DNA of 64,000 nucleotides from Euborellia annulipes (lineage: Eukaryota > Arthropoda > Insecta > Dermaptera > Anisolabididae). This document shows positions 1 to 11,454 of this stretch, in pieces (within the stretch, counting starts at the first letter, position 1; every line of letters starts with the position of its first letter). Made by a program: the position numbers and the translations under genes. The stretch is taken from NCBI GenBank assembly GCA_023213315.1, contig JAKCPI010000901.1, positions 248,001 to 312,000 on the forward strand. Direction: 5' to 3'. Under the pieces are notes generated by a model. The model was not told the origin of the DNA. It was given only the letters and a program-made list of their open reading frames with translations, and did not search any database.

Positions 1-603
1 CTTCGGTATTCGAAAGTTGTGTTCTGTGCTTGTCATCAGATATTTCGTGTCGACATATATTTAGTTTCCGCTGATATATTAGAATTCAAGATGTAAAATT
101 AATAAGTATGGGAAAATATTTATATTTTGTTACCATGGCAACCATTTAGCCCATCTCTCCTATGAAGTACAAGTGCTCTTCAGAAGATTTCAATGGCAAA
201 ATGAGAATATACATTTTAAAAAGCATCTAAAAAATAATTGATTTATGAATTTAAAAAAAAAATCGTTGGAGCGAATTTTGAGAAAATCGAAAAAAAACTG
301 AAAAACTACATCAGTAAAATACTAGTACTTTTTGGCTGATTTTGATTAAAAGCTTATTTTTACCCTCGAGGGGTGTGTCTAACTTAAATATAAAATTTCA
401 ACCTCCTAGCTCAATTCCTTCATGCTTAAAATTGAACACACACCCACCCACACACGCACAGACAGACCATGTCGCGAAAACCACTTTTTTGAACTCAGGG
501 GACCTCAAAACGTATATATCCACAAAATCTCCACATCGAATTTTGGACATGAAACCAATACTTTCTCTCTATATATTAACATATATAGAGGTAAGAGAAA
601 ATA
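1..603 (-). repeat. Repeat family A, nearly full copy
   Basis: Family A is a ~600-bp non-coding interspersed element present more than 20 times in this window. This copy runs in reverse: it starts inside the terminal hairpin (CTGTGCTTGTCA..CAGAT) and ends with the AT hairpin and GGTAAGAGAAAATAAAAA. Diagnostic internal pieces are TTTGTTACCATGGCAACCA, AAAATGAGAATATACATTTT, TACATCAGTAAAATACTAG, an ACACAC/GACAGACC stretch and CCTCAAAACGT. ORFs in it are accidental. Confidence 0.85.
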
Positions 604-872
604 AAAATCAATTATTTTTTAGATTCTCTTTAAAATGTATATGTATTTTCATTTTGTTTTCAAAATTGTTTCAAGCACACTTTATTTACTCTTGTACTTA
701 ATAGAAAAAAAGATCGGAAAAATGTTTGCCGTGGTAACAAAATATAAATTTTTTCCCATGTTTATAAATTGTATATCTTTAATATGTCGTCACAAAAAAT
801 CTGCACAGAACACAACTTTCAATAACCAAAGCTAAGAGAATTGTGTGCTGTACGACCAGTCACTAGATTTTT
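604..872 (+). repeat. Repeat family A, 3' half, abutting the reverse copy
   Basis: Starts mid-element (ATCAATTATTTTTTAGATTC) directly after the reverse copy. It ends with the family hairpin: ATCTGCACAGAACACAACTTTC and its partner GAATTGTGTGCTG, then GTCACTAGAT. Tail-to-middle junction of two copies. Confidence 0.8.
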
Positions 873-1475
873 TTTTTTTATATAAAAGGTGAAGGGTAAA
901 ATGACCCAGTTCGGGACTAAATGAGTTATTATTAAGACTCATAAAAAATAAAAACATAGACAAAAAAAATTTTTTTTTGCCAAATATGATTGTCTCATAT
1001 ATTCGAAAGGGGAAGAACAGAAGAATAATCGGCTGATGGCAGGCAGTCAGGCAGGGTCTCATCTTCTTCTTCTCCTCTCGTTGGCTTGTGCAAACGCTGT
1101 TTCTGTTTTCATCTGCTGTGTTTTTGTGTCCCTCATTATACTTCTCGGTTGATGTGTGTGGGAAATCATGTTTGGCATTCCTTTGCCCAGGTGGTCTCTT
1201 CTCTAAGCTTCTCTCGATTGATGTTGGTTGCGCGTGTGCGTGCCTACGAGACCCTCCGTCTCCAGACTCCAACAGAAGAGCTCATCTCTCTCTTTCTGAC
1301 TCTCTCACTCTCTCTTCTCTATCTCTATCTCATTCTTCATTTATTTCCGATCATGCCGGGATGTCTTAAAAGCAAAACTTCTTTATATGAAGGACTATTC
1401 TGAAATTCCTTTGCAATTTAAATTATTAAAATTTCTTCTATTAATGTTGAAAGTTCTTTTTAGCGTCAAGATAAA
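873..1475. other. Single-copy-looking pyrimidine-rich region
   Basis: 1010-1370 is richer in C and T than its surroundings, with a GGCAGGCAGTCAGGCAGG cluster near 1040 and a CTCT-rich stretch at 1285-1340. Overlapping short ORFs exist on both strands, but none resembles a known protein. It could be a promoter or UTR of an unseen gene; nothing decides it. Confidence 0.3.
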
Positions 1476-1929
1476 AAAAAAGAAAAAAAAAATTCTTGGG
1501 ACATGTGTCCACGCGTCCTAATCGTTTGTTTGCGCCTCATTGAACATCGTACAATAAAATCAAAAGGGCAACATTTTTATGTTTATTATAGAATCACAAG
1601 CTCTTAATGTTTAATAAAGCGCAAACTAAAGTGATATATAACGTAACTAAAAAAAAAAAAAAAATTGTTACAATTAATAAGATATTAAAAATCAAAGTAT
1701 CTCAATAAAAATTTGGTTTGATTCCCTGAAATTTTATGTTGCTAAAAATTGAAAAATATATAAATAATATGTCACTAAGTTCTTAAGTTAACTATGTCAT
1801 TTATTCCTTTAGTAATATGTAAAAACATTTACGATAAAAATATTTAAAAATATCCATTAATAAGTAGGCTGGTCATTTGGGTTGCCTAACTTCCAGCAAC
1901 TAATCTACTAGAACTATCATAATTGTTTT
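1476..1929. other. A+T-rich DNA without recognisable features
   Basis: Homopolymer runs and AT-rich sequence. A short piece near 1867-1900 (GGTTGCCTAACTTCC) resembles the terminal sequence of the TIR element at 2200-2567. Confidence 0.5.
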
Positions 1930-2690
1930 CAATGAGGGCAGGTTCAGCCAAATAAAAAGCCTTTTATATGCTGGAGACGTTTCGCGATATATTTAATGTC
2001 TCATCATCAGTCCGACTAAAAAAAGTACATAAAAAAATTATTACTTTTCGATATATATAATAAAAATTATAAAAAAAACACATTGTGATACAATTAAAAT
2101 ATTATATGCTTACATCGAAATATTACATAAAGATAGTACATATGAATGAAATTCATATGTACAATACCATATATTGCAATAGGATTGAGAATAAAGCCCG
2201 GTAGTTAGGCAGTCCAAATGGCAGCTTGTCTGTGTGATAAATACCTTTTTCAAAGCAAACAATAAGCCACACGACCCTTTTTAACAAAAGAATAACCCTA
2301 AAAATTTATCTTTTTAATATAATAAATATCGAAATAAAAATTATTTGAATGTTTTAATCAGAAATTTTAGGCAGCCCAAATGGCACACGCTCACTGAACT
2401 TTTTTAAAACATTCAAATAATTTTTATTTTGATATATCTGAGAAATTAGTATTAAAAAGATAAATTTTTATGGTTATTCTTTTGTTAAAAAGGGTCGTTC
2501 GATTGTATGTTTTGAATGAGATATTTCTCCCGCAGACAAGCTGCCATTTGGGCTGCCTAACTACCGTATCAATATTTTTACAATAGATGGTATATTTTTT
2601 AGTCGGACTGATGATGAGACATTAAATATATCTCGACACGTCTCCGGGACCGATAAGGCTTTTTATTTGGCAGCACCTGTTCTCATTCAA
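1930..2690. mobile_element. Foldback element with hammerhead-like motif in both arms
   Basis: Inverted arms at about 1930-2018 and 2597-2690 share GGCTTTTTATTTGGC, GTCTCC, ACATTAAATATAT and CTGATGATGAGAC in opposite orientation. Both arms carry the CTGATGA-hairpin-GAAAC layout; the right arm has GACAC in place of GAAAC. Another inverted-repeat element (2200-2567) sits in the loop. The outer ends (GGCTTTTTATTTGGCTG.ACCTG) resemble those of the foldback at 45091-45383. Confidence 0.75.
2200..2567. mobile_element. MITE-like element with ~31-bp inverted termini, nested in foldback
   Basis: Termini CGGTAGTTAGGCAGTCC and GGGCTGCCTAACTACCG are inverted and continue through AAATGGCAGCTTGTC. The inner parts are also inverted (ATTCAAATAATTTTTATTT both ways), and a third GGCAGCCCAAATGGC lies in the middle. 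No coding potential. No clean target duplication seen. Confidence 0.65.
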
Positions 2691-2868
2691 ATCAACTATA
2701 TTCACAGCCACCAAATCCCATTCATTTAAAACTATAATAATTTAAATTTCACAAAGCAAATAATACTCTTTTAAAATAGCATTAAACAAAATTATACATG
2801 TGTATGGTATCTCTGACTTGTCAAGTCCGAAGTCAATACTGTATTAATATAGTATTCAAATATATATC

Positions 2869-3190
2869 TCGAAAATTATTTAACTAAATGTAACTTTACT
2901 AGAGTAATTTCAAATTGCCACCTCACAGTCGGCGTCACAACGCCTGATGTGATCGAGAGTGGAGCCTTGAGGTTATGCAACCAAAATATTTAGCCGTTGG
3001 AATTGTTGTCTTAAAAGTAGAAAAAAGATGATTTGTTTATTTTAAAAATATTGGTTTGGTCGACTAAGCACAATGCTCCACTCTCGAGCAGATCAGGCAC
3101 TTGTGGCGCCGACTGTACTAATTTAATGTGAGGTTTTAAATTGAAATTATTCTAGTAAAGCTACCTTACTTTAGTTAAATAACTTAATAA
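2869..3190. repeat. Foldback arms surrounding a family D MITE
   Basis: TTTACTAGAGTAATTTCAAA before the MITE is mirrored by TTGAAATTATTCTAGTAAAG after it, and TTATTTAACTAA by TTAGTTAAATAA. The arms are about 55 bp and the MITE (2926-3115) occupies the loop. Confidence 0.7.
2926..3115. mobile_element. MITE family D (Tc1/mariner-type, TA target)
   Basis: Termini CAGTCGGCGTCACAACGCC and GGCACTTGTGGCGCCGACTG are inverted, continuing into GTGGAGC...GCTCCACTCTCGAGCAGATC. TA follows the right end; CA stands at the left. Other copies are at 33190-33372, 36412-36613 and 40487-40678. Confidence 0.75.
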
Positions 3191-3299
3191 AGACATCATT
3201 TTAAAAAATTATTAAAAATTAAAATAATTAATTAGAACTAATTAATTTTTTAATAAAAATTTCAAAGTTAAAAAAAAAAAAATAAAATAATCAAGGTTT

Positions 3300-3490
3300 G
3301 TGTTTCTAATTTCACCTTTTAGTTAATTATAGCCTTAGTTAACGAACTTGCGGGTCTTAGCTAATTAACTAAAATCTTGGGCTGTTATTTAATCATATGA
3401 TTAGCTTAACTAGATGTGACAAGACTCGAAAGTCATTGTCAACTTGCTTATTCATGGGATAGCTAGTTAATCAGGAGTAAAGCAACAATC
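3300..3490 (+). repeat. Repeat family G
   Basis: Contains GATTAGCTTAACTAGATGTG, GATAGCTAGTTAATCAGGAG and AAGCAAC, also seen at 11265-11405 and, reversed, at 12485-12630. Related sequences are at 12940-13385 and 14940-15055. Non-coding and rich in AGTTAACTA-type words. Confidence 0.65.
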
Positions 3491-4560
3491 CCTAAGTAAT
3501 GTATTTTGTATATCTGTAATATTATATATCTGTCAATCAGTCCTGGGTTTCTAAAATTCACTGTTAATAATAACACATTAAACGCATAAGTGGCAGTTAA
3601 CCGGAATCTGCACAAAAATGTGTCTTCCGTTTTAAAAACAATTTCCTTAAAAATGTCCGTTGACGGGTTTCTGAAATAAACGAATTCATTTATCTTGAAA
3701 GAGAAAAAAAAAATATTTGTGTTCCGAGTCCCTAAAAATTTTTTAAACATTTTTGAAAGTCATAAAATAATCAGGCATGGTAAGTGCAAGGGTGGGATAT
3801 TCCAAATATTTTTCCCCACTATACCTACTATTTCCTCGAAAAGTGAGAAATTTAACGTTCGTCCATGTATCTGTCAGTCAGCCCCTTTTTTTTTTTTTAG
3901 CAAATTTGGTATTTTAACAGGAAGCAGCTATTTATTTATAGCTTTCTTTAAAAATGTATCTAAAATTAATTGTTTCTTTCAATTAATACCAGAAATCAAA
4001 GTATTAAAGTTCTTAAATTTCTTAACCGTAGTCTCTAGTTGAATCAATATGTGTATATGAAAATTGAAAAAATTAAAAGCACATTTTCAAATTTTTATAA
4101 AAAAAATTTTGTAACCCTTAATCAGTTGTAAAATCACTTCATTATGAGTGTCGAAATGAGCGTTACTTGTTAAAAATATTTATTTTTTGAAACTTATAAC
4201 CTAGTCTTTTGAATTTTTCTATTTATTTCTTGATATATGTAAAATAAATTTTTTAATATTGATAGTTACCCTCGGGCTTGGTAGTTATAAAAAAAATCCC
4301 CTTCTGCTTTAACCCACACTTGGTAGTATCAGATTATATACATATATATATATATTTTTTTTTAAATTTCATTTAAGGTCTTTTTCTTTTTTGAATTCGT
4401 AGCCAATCCAATATAAATGAATTTTTGTGGTAGGGGTGTTAAACTCAAAAGCTAACTTTGGCCAAATAAACAATGCTTAACTTTAGTTAGCAGCAAAAAA
4501 AAGTTTATAAATAAAGCATATTATATGCTGGTTTCGTTTCTAATTCACGTTTCTATTTTA
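3491..4560. other. A+T-rich DNA, no gene seen
   Basis: Opposed short ORFs at 3463-3750 and 3695-4042 are low-complexity and match nothing I recognise. A (TA)n stretch lies at 4335-4355. Confidence 0.5.
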
Positions 4561-4574
4561 TTTTTACTTTGCGT

Positions 4575-4640
4575 CGGATATATTCACTGGGCCGCAAAAA
4601 TGTTCATCTCGGGCCGCATGCGGCTTTGACAGCTTATCCT
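4575..4640. mobile_element. Possible hAT-like transposon remnant
   Basis: GGGCCGCAAAAATGTTCATC and GGGCCGCATGCGGC are the kind of sequence found near ends of Charlie-like hAT elements. Ends and target duplication are not visible, so this is a weak call. Confidence 0.3.
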
Positions 4641-5575
4641 AATAAAACCATGGCGACAGAAATATCGTTTTTCAAAACGTCAGCGGCTCGAAAATAATTA
4701 ATTTAAATTTTTAATTGGAATAAATGACTCCGGAATTGTTAAAAAGAAAAACGATTAGTAAATCAAACAGAGCAGAGGCAGTTAGCGAATTCCATAGAAG
4801 GTGACTCAGAAAGGGAAGATGTTCTTAAAGTTGAAGTTGTAGTCTGAGTCGGCTGAGCTCTCTGAACGCTTGAACGTTGAGCGTTGAGCGCTGAGCGCAA
4901 TTACTGAGAAGGCACGGGTGGCCTTAGGCCGTGGGTGGCCCGCGTCCAGCCTATTGATTTATAGAAACCTCTCGATGGAAACCGACCATTAGGTCCGAAA
5001 TCAAAAATCGAATGGACCCCCAACAGCTTCCATTCCTTTTCGTCATGAAACAATTATCCCTCTCACCGCTAGATGATATGATGAATAATTAATTTCCAAA
5101 AAACAACAATACCTTTAAAGAAACATTTACTCACCACTAATCGATTTCATTCACAAACTATATTTTCTTAGAAATGAACGCTTGAAGGAATTTAATTCAC
5201 AATATTAACTAAATTTACTGATCAACAGGTGATCGGTTGTTTCCAATAATCAAAATCTTGTAAGAATTTTTCTCTAAAGAAATATATAGTAAATTATTTC
5301 CTACATTTTATTACAAATAACTTTGAGCGAATTCCGGAATTCCCGGGTTTAGACTTTAAACTATATGAAATATAGATTATGAGACAAATAAACAAATTTG
5401 AGGCAATGAATGCTGCAGTAGTATTAAGTTAAGTATACTTTAGTTAAGTTAACTATAAGTTAAATATACTGGTATATAACCGTTGGTAACTCGAAGAATT
5501 TTTTTTGGGGGTGCCTCCAAGAAAATGGGAACCCCAAGTTAAAAATTTCATTACATCTATTCTTTCCAATTTATT
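4641..5575. other. Single-copy-looking stretch with a short GC-richer part
   Basis: 4790-5050 is less A+T-rich and has a short degenerate GTTGAGCGTTGAGCGCTGAGCG tandem near 4875. It has no ORF and no recognised motif. The remainder is AT-rich. Confidence 0.35.
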
Positions 5576-5950
5576 ACTTTCTCTTACCTTTATATATTAA
5601 TATATGTATATATATATAGAGAGAGATAGAGATAGGGAAAGTATTGGATTCAAGTCAAAACTTCGATGTTTTGAAGATTTCCAAAAAGTGGGTCCCGAAA
5701 AATAATCTGTCTGTGTGTCAAGAATGAGGAGGTTGAAATTTAATATTTAAGTTAGGTACAGTACTCCAGTGTGGTACTTTACTGATGCACTTTTTTTCGA
5801 TTTTCTCAAAATTCGCTTTAACGATTTTGATTAAAATTTATAAATCATTTATTTTTTTAGATACACCTTTAAAATGTATATTCTCATTTTGCACTCAAAA
5901 TTGTTTGAAGCACACTTTACTTTTGTACTTCAGGAAGAAAAACTTTTTAG
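5576..5950 (+). repeat. Repeat family A, 5' two thirds
   Basis: Begins CTTTCTCTTACC plus the AT hairpin and GAGAGAGATAG, then GTATTGGATTC. It continues to GCACACTTTACTTTTGTACT and stops before the terminal hairpin. Confidence 0.8.
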
Positions 5951-6049
5951 CGAAAAATAAATTTAATTCTTCTTCTTCTTTCACTGTGACTTATCCCTAT
6001 TGTAAAATTCCTTGACAAATCCAAAATGGTGGAAAAATAAATTTAATTA

Positions 6050-6545
6050 AATAAGATTTATTAGTCAATTTAAGTGATTATATATTTATTTTTATTTTGT
6101 TTTTATTTATTTATTTATTTTTATTTTTTATTTTTTTCTCTACTGTTACAGATAGCTCTGTGATATTTTTACTAAAGGTTTTTACTTATTTGAATTTTAT
6201 TGCTATTGTTGTACATGTCTATATTTATTTATTAATTAATTAATTTATTTTTTTCTCTTTTGTTTATTTATTCCTTTTTTCTTTTCTCCTGTGATAGGCT
6301 GTGATATATTTTTTTAAATTAATTAACTTATTTATTTAATGAATTTTTATTTATTTTTGTTTTTGTTTACTGATTTATTTCGAGCTTTTTTGTTAGGTTA
6401 TTTGTTTATTTATTTATTTATTTTTCTTTGATTAAGTCGGTTTTATTTATTTAATTTACTAGGTTAATTGGCTTGTGTGAAGGTGGTCTGTATAGCCTTA
6501 GTAGATGGTGAGCCTTATTGCAAAACAATAATAATAATAAGTGAT
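6050..6545 (+). mobile_element. Possible LINE 3' end with (AAT)n tail
   Basis: T-rich region with TTTATTTATTT blocks and two TGTGATAT motifs. It ends GAGCCTTATTGCAAAAC then AATAATAATAATAA. Non-LTR elements of arthropods often end with such short-unit tails. No reverse-transcriptase sequence is present. Confidence 0.35.
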
Positions 6546-6649
6546 TATAAAAACACAATTTCATATTTTTTGATATTTTTTTTTTTTTTCAAATATAAAT
6601 TTTAAAATCAATTCTTAATTATTTCCTCAATTTTTTATATTAGTAGGTA

Positions 6650-6800
6650 AAGTTAACTCAATCGTAAAAAAAAATCGAAAAACTGAAACTGCCAAAATTC
6701 GTTATTTAGTTCCCTAGAATCCATTTGAGGTTCCCTGAGTCCAAAAAAGTGTGTCTCGCAAATTGGTCTGTGTGTATGTGTGTGTGTTTCAATGTGTATC
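6650..6800 (+). repeat. Repeat family A, short rearranged fragment
   Basis: Has GAGGTTCCCTGAGTCC, AAAAAAGTGTGTCTCGCAAA and TTGGTCTGTGTG of the family, with rearranged flanks. Confidence 0.65.
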
Positions 6801-7950
6801 AATGTATATCAAGTTCTTTATAATAAAATATAAAAATAATCAGAAATTTTGTTTTAAGTGCATAGAAAGATTGATAGTTGAAATACATTTAGAAAATATT
6901 CTAAAAATTTAATTTCGCAGTTCTTTTAATTAGACTACGTTTTCTTTATTAGCATCTTTACCTTAATATTAATACAAATTTATTATGTAATAAATAGCCA
7001 TGAATCTACATAATATTTGTTTTCTTTGAAAAGAAGAGACCTTTCTATTGAATGTTGCCTTCAGAACATAATTACCTACACTTACTTCTTTTATATACAA
7101 TTTACACTTTGAAATATTTCTATTAGAATTTTCCTGGAAATTTATTATATAACTTAATACAAAATATGTGAACTTTGATATCGACTTAATCAAATGAATG
7201 AATGAATGAATGAATATCTTTTTATTATTACCGACAAATGTTTAATTTTCCATCAATTAGAGACTATAAAAAAAAAAAAATAAGAAAATAAACTTGTTAA
7301 ATTATGAATATTTAGACATTTTTAATAATACCAAGAATTTATTAAAATTATCATTTTTTTTTCAATAAATATTTTAAAAAAATAAATAATTTTAGTAAAG
7401 TAATTTGAAATTTGAATTTTATTCTTGTATGTGCCTTCCAGGAGGTCCCCTTACAACAATGTCAAATAATTTAAATGAGATATCTTTGAAACTCCGTTAA
7501 TGACTTTTATAACATTTTAATAGTCTCATAAAATTTACATTGCTACATAAGGTGCAGTAATTACTGAGAGCATGTATCTATACCAATAAATAAAATAAAT
7601 TCATTCGTGCATCCTGGATGATAGGCAACCCAAACGACAAACTTGCATCTATTAAGGGGCGTCTCGAGACGCGCACCTTAATCCATGTTTCTTTTTCATA
7701 TCGTTTAAACGACTCCTAATATAATGAAATTAATATATAATCCAGTATATACGATTCAGTCAATATAAAATTAATATATTATAGTATCTACAATGTCGAT
7801 AAATATAGGAATAAATAAATAAATAAAGGAAAAAATTATACAAACTCTTTTATTTGTCAAGTATATACGTCGTATTTATTAGAAATAAATTTTTGTAACA
7901 ATTCTTTTTTCTAATATTTCGTCCGTATCGTTTATACTACATCTAAATTA
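6801..7950. other. A+T-rich DNA; (AATG)n at 7192-7216
   Basis: No gene seen. The tetranucleotide run GAATGAATGAATGAATG near 7200 may be the tail of a lost retroelement. 7620-7660 (GGCAACCCAAACGAC) resembles the 2200-2567 element's termini. Confidence 0.45.
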
Positions 7951-8135
7951 ATTTTAACTAGGCGCGCCACTCGCCTTCGGCGTGTCTAATACCTGGCGGA
8001 TGGAATATGGTGGAATATGATTGATTATTAGATGTTACCATAAATGTGTTTTAATAAATTTTTAATTTTAATATGAAAATCTAACCTTAATATAAATAAT
8101 AGGATTTAAAACTAGTAATTATTATTAAATTTATG

Positions 8136-8365
8136 CTCAGGGGCCCACCTCTTGTGGGTACGTGGATAGCGACCACGAGCTACCCGAGCTGGGATTGGCA
8201 GTCTTTCTGTTCTTTACATGTCTGTCCCTTCCATCTATATTTTCAACAAGCGTCAGACCGTGCGACGGGCCGGCCTGTTCTATTCCTTTCCGGTTGTAAA
8301 AACCTATGAATGACTAATTCCGCCGACCCCGCACCGCGGGAATAATCAGGCAAAGAAAAAAGAAA
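8136..8365 (+). repeat. Repeat family B (GC-rich, SINE-like), full copy
   Basis: Starts GCTCAGGGGCCCACC, then TTGTGGGTACGTGGAT, GCGACCACGAGCTACCC, a CTGT/CTTCC stretch, GCGTCAGACCGTGCGACGGG, TCCGGTTGTAAAAACC and CCCGCACCGCGGGA, and ends in an A-rich tail. About 210 bp, repeated seven times in this window, with far higher G+C than its surroundings. A short, directional, A-tailed unit suggests a SINE, but I see no clear tRNA box B. Confidence 0.75.
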
Positions 8366-8555
8366 ATTATTATTAAATTGAAATATTTTTATATGAAAAT
8401 AGGAGAGCTTTTCATTAACATTCACTGATAATGCAAAGAATACGTGAATTTCTAACATCACGACACTGACAATTGCAAAGAATACTTAATGGTATTAGTA
8501 AAAGAGAATTTAATGTTTTTATTTTAAATTATTAAACATAAAAAATAAATTACGT

Positions 8556-8591
<36 letters not shown>

Positions 8592-8593
8592 GT
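8556..8593. repeat. (TC)n(TA)n simple repeat
   Basis: CTCTCTCTCTCTC followed by TATATATATATATATATA. Confidence 0.9.
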
Positions 8594-8639
8594 AAAGAGA
8601 AAGTAAATATTTTTCATTAACATTCACTAATATTTCCAA

Positions 8640-8848
8640 GAATAGATAAATTTCTAATTTCTTCATACATTTCCTATCGGAGAAATCGTAACTTCAACAA
8701 TTATATAGGAATTTCGGGACCAAAATAATTATCCTGTAATCCCTAGAAGGTCCTCTTTAAACTTATAAATCCAATTGGAAGTTGCCCAAAAAGGCCCGTG
8801 ACAGACAGACAGATGGTCATTTGCGAATTATATATATAGATAGATAAT
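8640..8848 (+). repeat. Repeat family K, 3' part
   Basis: TACATTTCCTATCGGAGAAA, GGAATTTCGGGACCAAAAT, CCTGTAATCCCTAGAAGGTC, GGAAGTTGCCC, GTGACAGACAGACAGATGG and TATATATAGAT in order. The same order occurs at 51150-51374. The GACAGACAGA tail and the terminal ATATAGAT are its 3' mark. Confidence 0.75.
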
Positions 8849-8850
8849 GA

Positions 8851-9561
8851 ATATATTGAATTTTCATTTGATCTCTAGATTTTTCTTTAAAAAGTTTCCT
8901 TTTGCTATCTATCTTCAAGATCAACCAATTTTTTTTGTTCACATCAACTTAATATATTATGTAAATATTTTGAGCAGCATGACCCCCCTCCCCCTCCCCC
9001 ACACTCCCTTCTATCGTCACTGTAACAAAATTAATTCTCTGTGTGAAGTCACGTCTTTTGTTAAATCATTAACTGGCCAAGCACCGCAACGAATCTCTTG
9101 TTATAAATAAAAAATAAATATTATTAAAAACTTTGTATATATACATTGAATTTCTCTGAATTAGATGTTTCATCTCGCTAATATATTATTTATTTTAAGT
9201 AAAAACAGTTCACAGAGTATTAATTTTGTTGCAACCAGGATGGGCTATATACTACCCGATATATTTATAGACTAAATTAAGTTGCTTTGGAAAAAAAAGA
9301 GTCTGGTTGATTGATCTTCAAAAAAAAAAAAAAAAAAAGTAAAAAAAAAGTTCTCTATTAATTTACCTATCATCACATTCAATCAACATCAATAAAATAT
9401 TAATTTTCTTTTAAGCTGAGCAATTCTCAACTACCGAGAAAGTGAGTTAGTTATCTATGACTGTTTTACTCAGTTTTCACCTCTAAGTAACCTTTATAAA
9501 ATAGTTTTAGTTTTTTTATAAATACGTATCATCTATTTTAATTGAAATAAAATAATACTAT
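8851..9561. other. A+T-rich DNA, no gene seen
   Basis: Contains A runs at about 9320-9350. The short ORF at 8847-9110 includes a pyrimidine run (CCCCCCTCCCCCTCC) and has no recognisable similarity. Confidence 0.5.
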
Positions 9562-9600
9562 CACTCAGGGGCTCACATCTTGTGAGTTGGGGTGTTCGAT
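9562..9600 (+). repeat. Repeat family B, 5' fragment
   Basis: CACTCAGGGGCTCACATCTT then GTGAGTTGGGG. Only the first ~35 bases of the family are present. Confidence 0.55.
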
Positions 9601-9829
9601 TATGGAAAAAAATAATCGATTATTGGGTCTGGACAGATGAAAAAATAATCCATTTTACCTTTCTTTTTCTTAATTTAATTTTACCGATTTTTCTTTTAAG
9701 TGGTGGATCTCTCCCGGAATTACTTTTAATTGATTTGATTATATCTAAATATTTTAATAATCTTTTAAAACCAAAACGGATAATTATTAAAATTGCTCTA
9801 TGTCTATTTAATATATAACAGGTGAAAAT

Positions 9830-10270
9830 TTAGTTGAAGTTTAACCGATCTGGGCCAAGTTCTCCTGGCCGTGACCTTATCTTCCCATTTGTCGAGTCAA
9901 GTGTAACAAACAAACAAAGCGTCTTTGACAAATTCTTCAGAGAATACGTTCGTCGTGGGAACGTGACGGAGAAGAAGGCCAGCAACATTCCCTCCTAACA
10001 TTTCGTTAGTAATACCCGGGGTTAAAAGGGCCTCTTTTGTTTTATCTTGGACGGAATGTATGGGGGGGGGGAGAGAAACGGAGGACGACCCCTCTCCCCC
10101 AACCCCCCTGAGAACTTGTAAAATCAGTGGTAGCTCGCGCGAACGCCACTGACAAGGCATTTCCGGTGTGGGACACGCGGCCTTCTTGAGAAGGAAAGGG
10201 CCTTAAAATGGAACCCAAAGGGGCCGAATCTATCCCCCTGGCGCCTTCACGAACACAATACCTTTACAGT
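9830..10270. other. Single-copy GC-richer island, function unknown
   Basis: Much richer in G+C and CpG than its neighbours, and not repeated here. It has G and C runs (10061-10070, 10099-10106). A minus-strand ORF of 87 codons (9897-10160) has no recognisable domain and is probably a by-product of composition. It could be a promoter or conserved regulatory block. Confidence 0.3.
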
Positions 10271-10601
10271 GATTTTCCAATTCTCTCTCAAATATTTATT
10301 ACATGTTTACTTAAGAGCTCAAGTCTTTACCCTTGACTGCTCTCACTCTTTTATTTCAGCAGCCGTCAGGGGGCCCTAAAATTGATCTATTCAAAACTTG
10401 TACCTGTAATAAAAGAACGATGATTTGTTTCCTGCTAAAACACCTTCTTTTTTTTAATCATTTCCGCTTTTTAAATAGACAATATTGCCTAAATTACTTT
10501 AAAAGTAATTAAATTAATTCTACTTTTTCAACAATAAAAAAATGTACAAATTAAGACCGACCGACCGCGGCAAAAACTTTTGTCTATTGTATATAATTAT
10601 A

Positions 10602-11250
10602 CAGGGTGTTTCAAAAAGTACTTTACAACTTTGAAAATTCATAGAAATTTATTCAAAGAACCTACAGAGTTGATTGTTGTGCCAATTTGTAGAGAAACTC
10701 GAGTAATTCATTAGTGCCGAATCGCACTATCGCGGCAGTTGAGCGTTAAAGATGACTGCCTTCATCGAGCGTGCTAGGTGTGTGTTTTGGTTAGAAGAAT
10801 CAAAGTCATATAAATTTATTCAAATAAGCTACAAAGCTGGTTTTAGTGTTGTTTAAACACATCAAGTTTTTTTTTTACTTCAAACTAAAGAGAAGATATT
10901 GACTACCGATGCGATGTGTGCAGGATAACCAACGGAAGAACATCTTTAGTTTGAGGTAAATAAACTTGATGTGTTTTCCTTTAAACAACACTAAAGTTAG
11001 CCTAGCTGTGTAGCTTCTGTGAATAAATTCATATGACTTTGATTCTTCAAACCAAAACACACAGCAGCTAGGCCCAGTGAAGACAGCCATCTTAAACGCT
11101 CAACTGCCGGTAGTGCTCGTGATAGTGCGATTAGCCAACTACGGGAGTCAGATCTTGATGTGTTTCTTTACAAATTGACACCACAATCACCTCTGTATGT
11201 TCTCTGAATGAATTTATATGAATTTTCAAAGTTTATTGCTTGGAAGAATA
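10602..11250. mobile_element. Head-to-head inverted pair of DNA-transposon 5' ends with transposase N-terminus
   Basis: The left arm (10602-10870) starts CAGGGTGTTTCAAAAAGTAC, then a leader, then an ATG at 10752 opening MTAF.ERARCVFWLEESKS.KFI. The right arm (10905-11245) is the same region reversed, encoding on the minus strand MAVF..PSCCVFWFEESKSYEFI from 11090. The pattern E-R-A-x-C-V-x-W-x-E-x-K-S resembles the N-terminal helix-turn-helix of a family of insect DDE transposases (DUF4817-like). Both frames degenerate after ~35 codons and the right outer terminus is missing. This is a foldback remnant, not an active gene. Confidence 0.6.
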
Positions 11251-11264
11251 CTACTAATTATTTT

Positions 11265-11405
11265 CTAGTTAGGTAGCTAGTTAACTACGATCTAGGATCT
11301 TACTGATCATAAGATTAGCTTAACTAGATGTGAAAATACTTGAAAGTCATAATCACCTAGCTTATCCGAGGGATAGCTAGTTAATTAGAAGTGAAACAAC
11401 CGGTC
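11265..11405 (+). repeat. Repeat family G
   Basis: AAGATTAGCTTAACTAGATG, GGGATAGCTAGTTAATTAG and GTGAAACAACCGGTCC match 3390-3490. Confidence 0.65.
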
Positions 11406-11454
11406 CTTAAACTACTAAACTACTAAAATTTGCCAAATTATAAACATGGTATAT

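Noticed and set aside
342..701. 119-codon ORF and similar ORFs at 48874-49071 and 41975-42190
   Set aside because: They share residues only because they lie in copies of family A; frames shift between copies.
9897..10160. Minus-strand 87-codon ORF in a GC-rich island
   Set aside because: No domain, signal peptide or splice context; G and C runs give low-complexity SSSVSLPPP. Kept only as an island of unknown function.
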